Source: Effrenium voratum (lineage: Eukaryota; Sar; Dinophyceae; Suessiales; Symbiodiniaceae). Taken from it: DNA of 64,000 nucleotides. Of the stretch, positions 63,314 through 64,000 are shown one piece after another. Both the position numbers and the translations under genes were made by a program. Location: contig CAUJNA010003327.1 in assembly GCA_963377175.1 (NCBI GenBank), positions 45,001-109,000 on the forward strand. The letters run 5' to 3'. How positions within the stretch are numbered: the stretch's first letter is position 1; each line of letters begins with the position of its first letter. A model generated the notes under the pieces. That model had not been told where the DNA came from, made no database searches, and saw nothing but the letters and a program-made list of their open reading frames with translations.

Positions 63314-63941
63314 GACCTTCTTTTTGCTCTTTATAGTGTTCTCGTCTTCGTCTGTTGATTTCATCTTTGTTCTGGGCATACCTTTCACGGTCTTTCTGTT
63401 GTAAAATGTCTTTGTTCTTCTCGCGATATTCCTTACATTTACTTGAATGCTTCTCTTTATTGTTTTCATAATATGTCTTTTTTCTCTCTTTTATTTTGTC
63501 TTTGTTTTCTTCCCTGTATTTTCTGTCTTCCTCTTTAAACTTTTCAATATTGTCTAATCTGTATTGCTGTTTATGTTCAAGTTGTTTATCTCTATTGTCA
63601 TCATAATATTCTTTCTTTGTTCGTCCTGCTAAACATTTATTTAAGCAATTTTCATTTTTTTGAATATGGAAACCTTCTCGCTTCAATAGTTCTTCTCTAC
63701 TTGATGTAGGGTAGTTAGTCTTCAATAAGTTCAATTTTACAGTTTTCTATGCCATACTCATCAAATAAAAGCATTGACCTTGGAAAATATTTAATGCTGT
63801 CGTCTTTTTGACAAGCTTTATATTCTCTTCTGTGTCGTCCCATTCGCTTTGTTAGACTTTCACAAGTGCTTCCTATGTAGCATTTGTTATAATCAACATC
63901 AACTATCTTATAGTGGAATGTTCATATTTGTTTGTTGTCAT
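63279..63941 (-). pseudogene. GIY-YIG nuclease 3, two base shifts
   Basis: Frames joined in order give MTTNKYEHSTI; KIVDVDYNKCYIGSTCESLT with KRMGRHRREY and ENCKIELIED; and then PTSSREELLKREGFHIQKNE, which runs open to 63,279. YIG, the Arg and the Glu are all visible. The shifts are near 63,911 and 63,716. The tail is a long Lys/Glu/Arg coil without a finger, unlike nucleases 1 and 2. Confidence 0.7.
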
Positions 63942-64000
63942 TTATTACCTTAAAATGACAATAAACCTTTAAATAAGGACGAAATATTATCAAATTGAAT
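63942..64000. other. Right edge of the window, still viral in composition
   Basis: Fifty-nine AT-rich bases without a feature. No terminal repeat or return to host composition is seen, so the element goes on beyond the window. Confidence 0.7.

Larger units (their letters stand above)
46190..64000. mobile_element. Integrated polinton-like virus / Maverick-type element, right end not in window
   Basis: The AT-rich segment carries the hallmark set of polinton-like viruses and Mavericks: double jelly-roll major capsid protein, penton-like minor capsid protein, A32-type packaging ATPase and a retrovirus-type DDE integrase. It also has a fibre with an S74 domain, a lipase and three GIY-YIG nucleases. 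Genes are short, tightly spaced and on both strands, and start codons often follow a tatata-type stretch. No polymerase or protease is visible, and no right terminal repeat, so the element is cut by the window edge. Names of relatives are from general knowledge; the set itself is read from the sequence. Confidence 0.88.

Overview
The window joins two very different kinds of DNA. Bases 1 to about 46,190 are nuclear DNA of a eukaryote: moderate base composition, almost no long open frames, many microsatellites and small inverted-repeat elements, and short GC-rich exons flanked by good GT..AG splice sites and separated by introns of up to several kb. The ankyrin-repeat coding style, very large introns and high GC at third codon positions suggest a microalga or other protist with a large genome. 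A dinoflagellate is my best guess, but this is not proven. Bases from about 46,190 to the right edge are strongly AT-rich, densely packed with short-spaced genes on both strands, and carry a virus gene set. I read this part as an integrated polinton-like virus (PLV) or Maverick-type element. Its left end is in view; its right end is not.

Host part. On the minus strand I can piece together one long gene (24,566 down to 3,820) for a CobW/ZNG1-type (COG0523) metal-chaperone GTPase. Its motifs appear in the right order in successive exons: P-loop, CxCC, ETTG.ADP, a vVCVaD strand, ADLVLLN, and the C-terminal VFLCGRNL block. A second minus-strand series of exons runs from about 46.0 kb to 33.7 kb and ends in an ankyrin-repeat exon; these exons may belong to one or several genes. 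A few isolated exon candidates lie at 28.85, 30.2 and 32.4 kb. Between exons lie several families of miniature inverted-repeat elements, (CA)n tracts including one of about 800 bp, TA tracts, and a nested inverted repeat near 36 kb.

Viral part, left to right. A minus-strand cluster (46.5-50.25 kb) holds small unknown proteins and a penton-like minor capsid gene. Plus-strand genes follow: a class 3-type lipase and a GIY-YIG nuclease. A GC-rich block of 2.5 kb made of three tandem-repeat types and a tRNA-like relic (51.75-54.24 kb) seems to interrupt a small viral gene. Then come the major capsid protein, a long fibre protein with an S74 self-cleaving chaperone end, a second GIY-YIG gene, the genome-packaging ATPase, small zinc-binding and coiled-coil proteins, a retrovirus-type (DDE) integrase, and a third GIY-YIG gene at the right edge. 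No DNA polymerase, primase-helicase or maturation protease is visible; these could lie beyond base 64,000.

Many viral genes, and also the host ankyrin exon, are broken by single-base shifts, often in A or C runs, and two viral genes carry an in-frame TAA. Because the host exon shows the same kind of shift, uncorrected long-read errors are a serious alternative to decay of the element.
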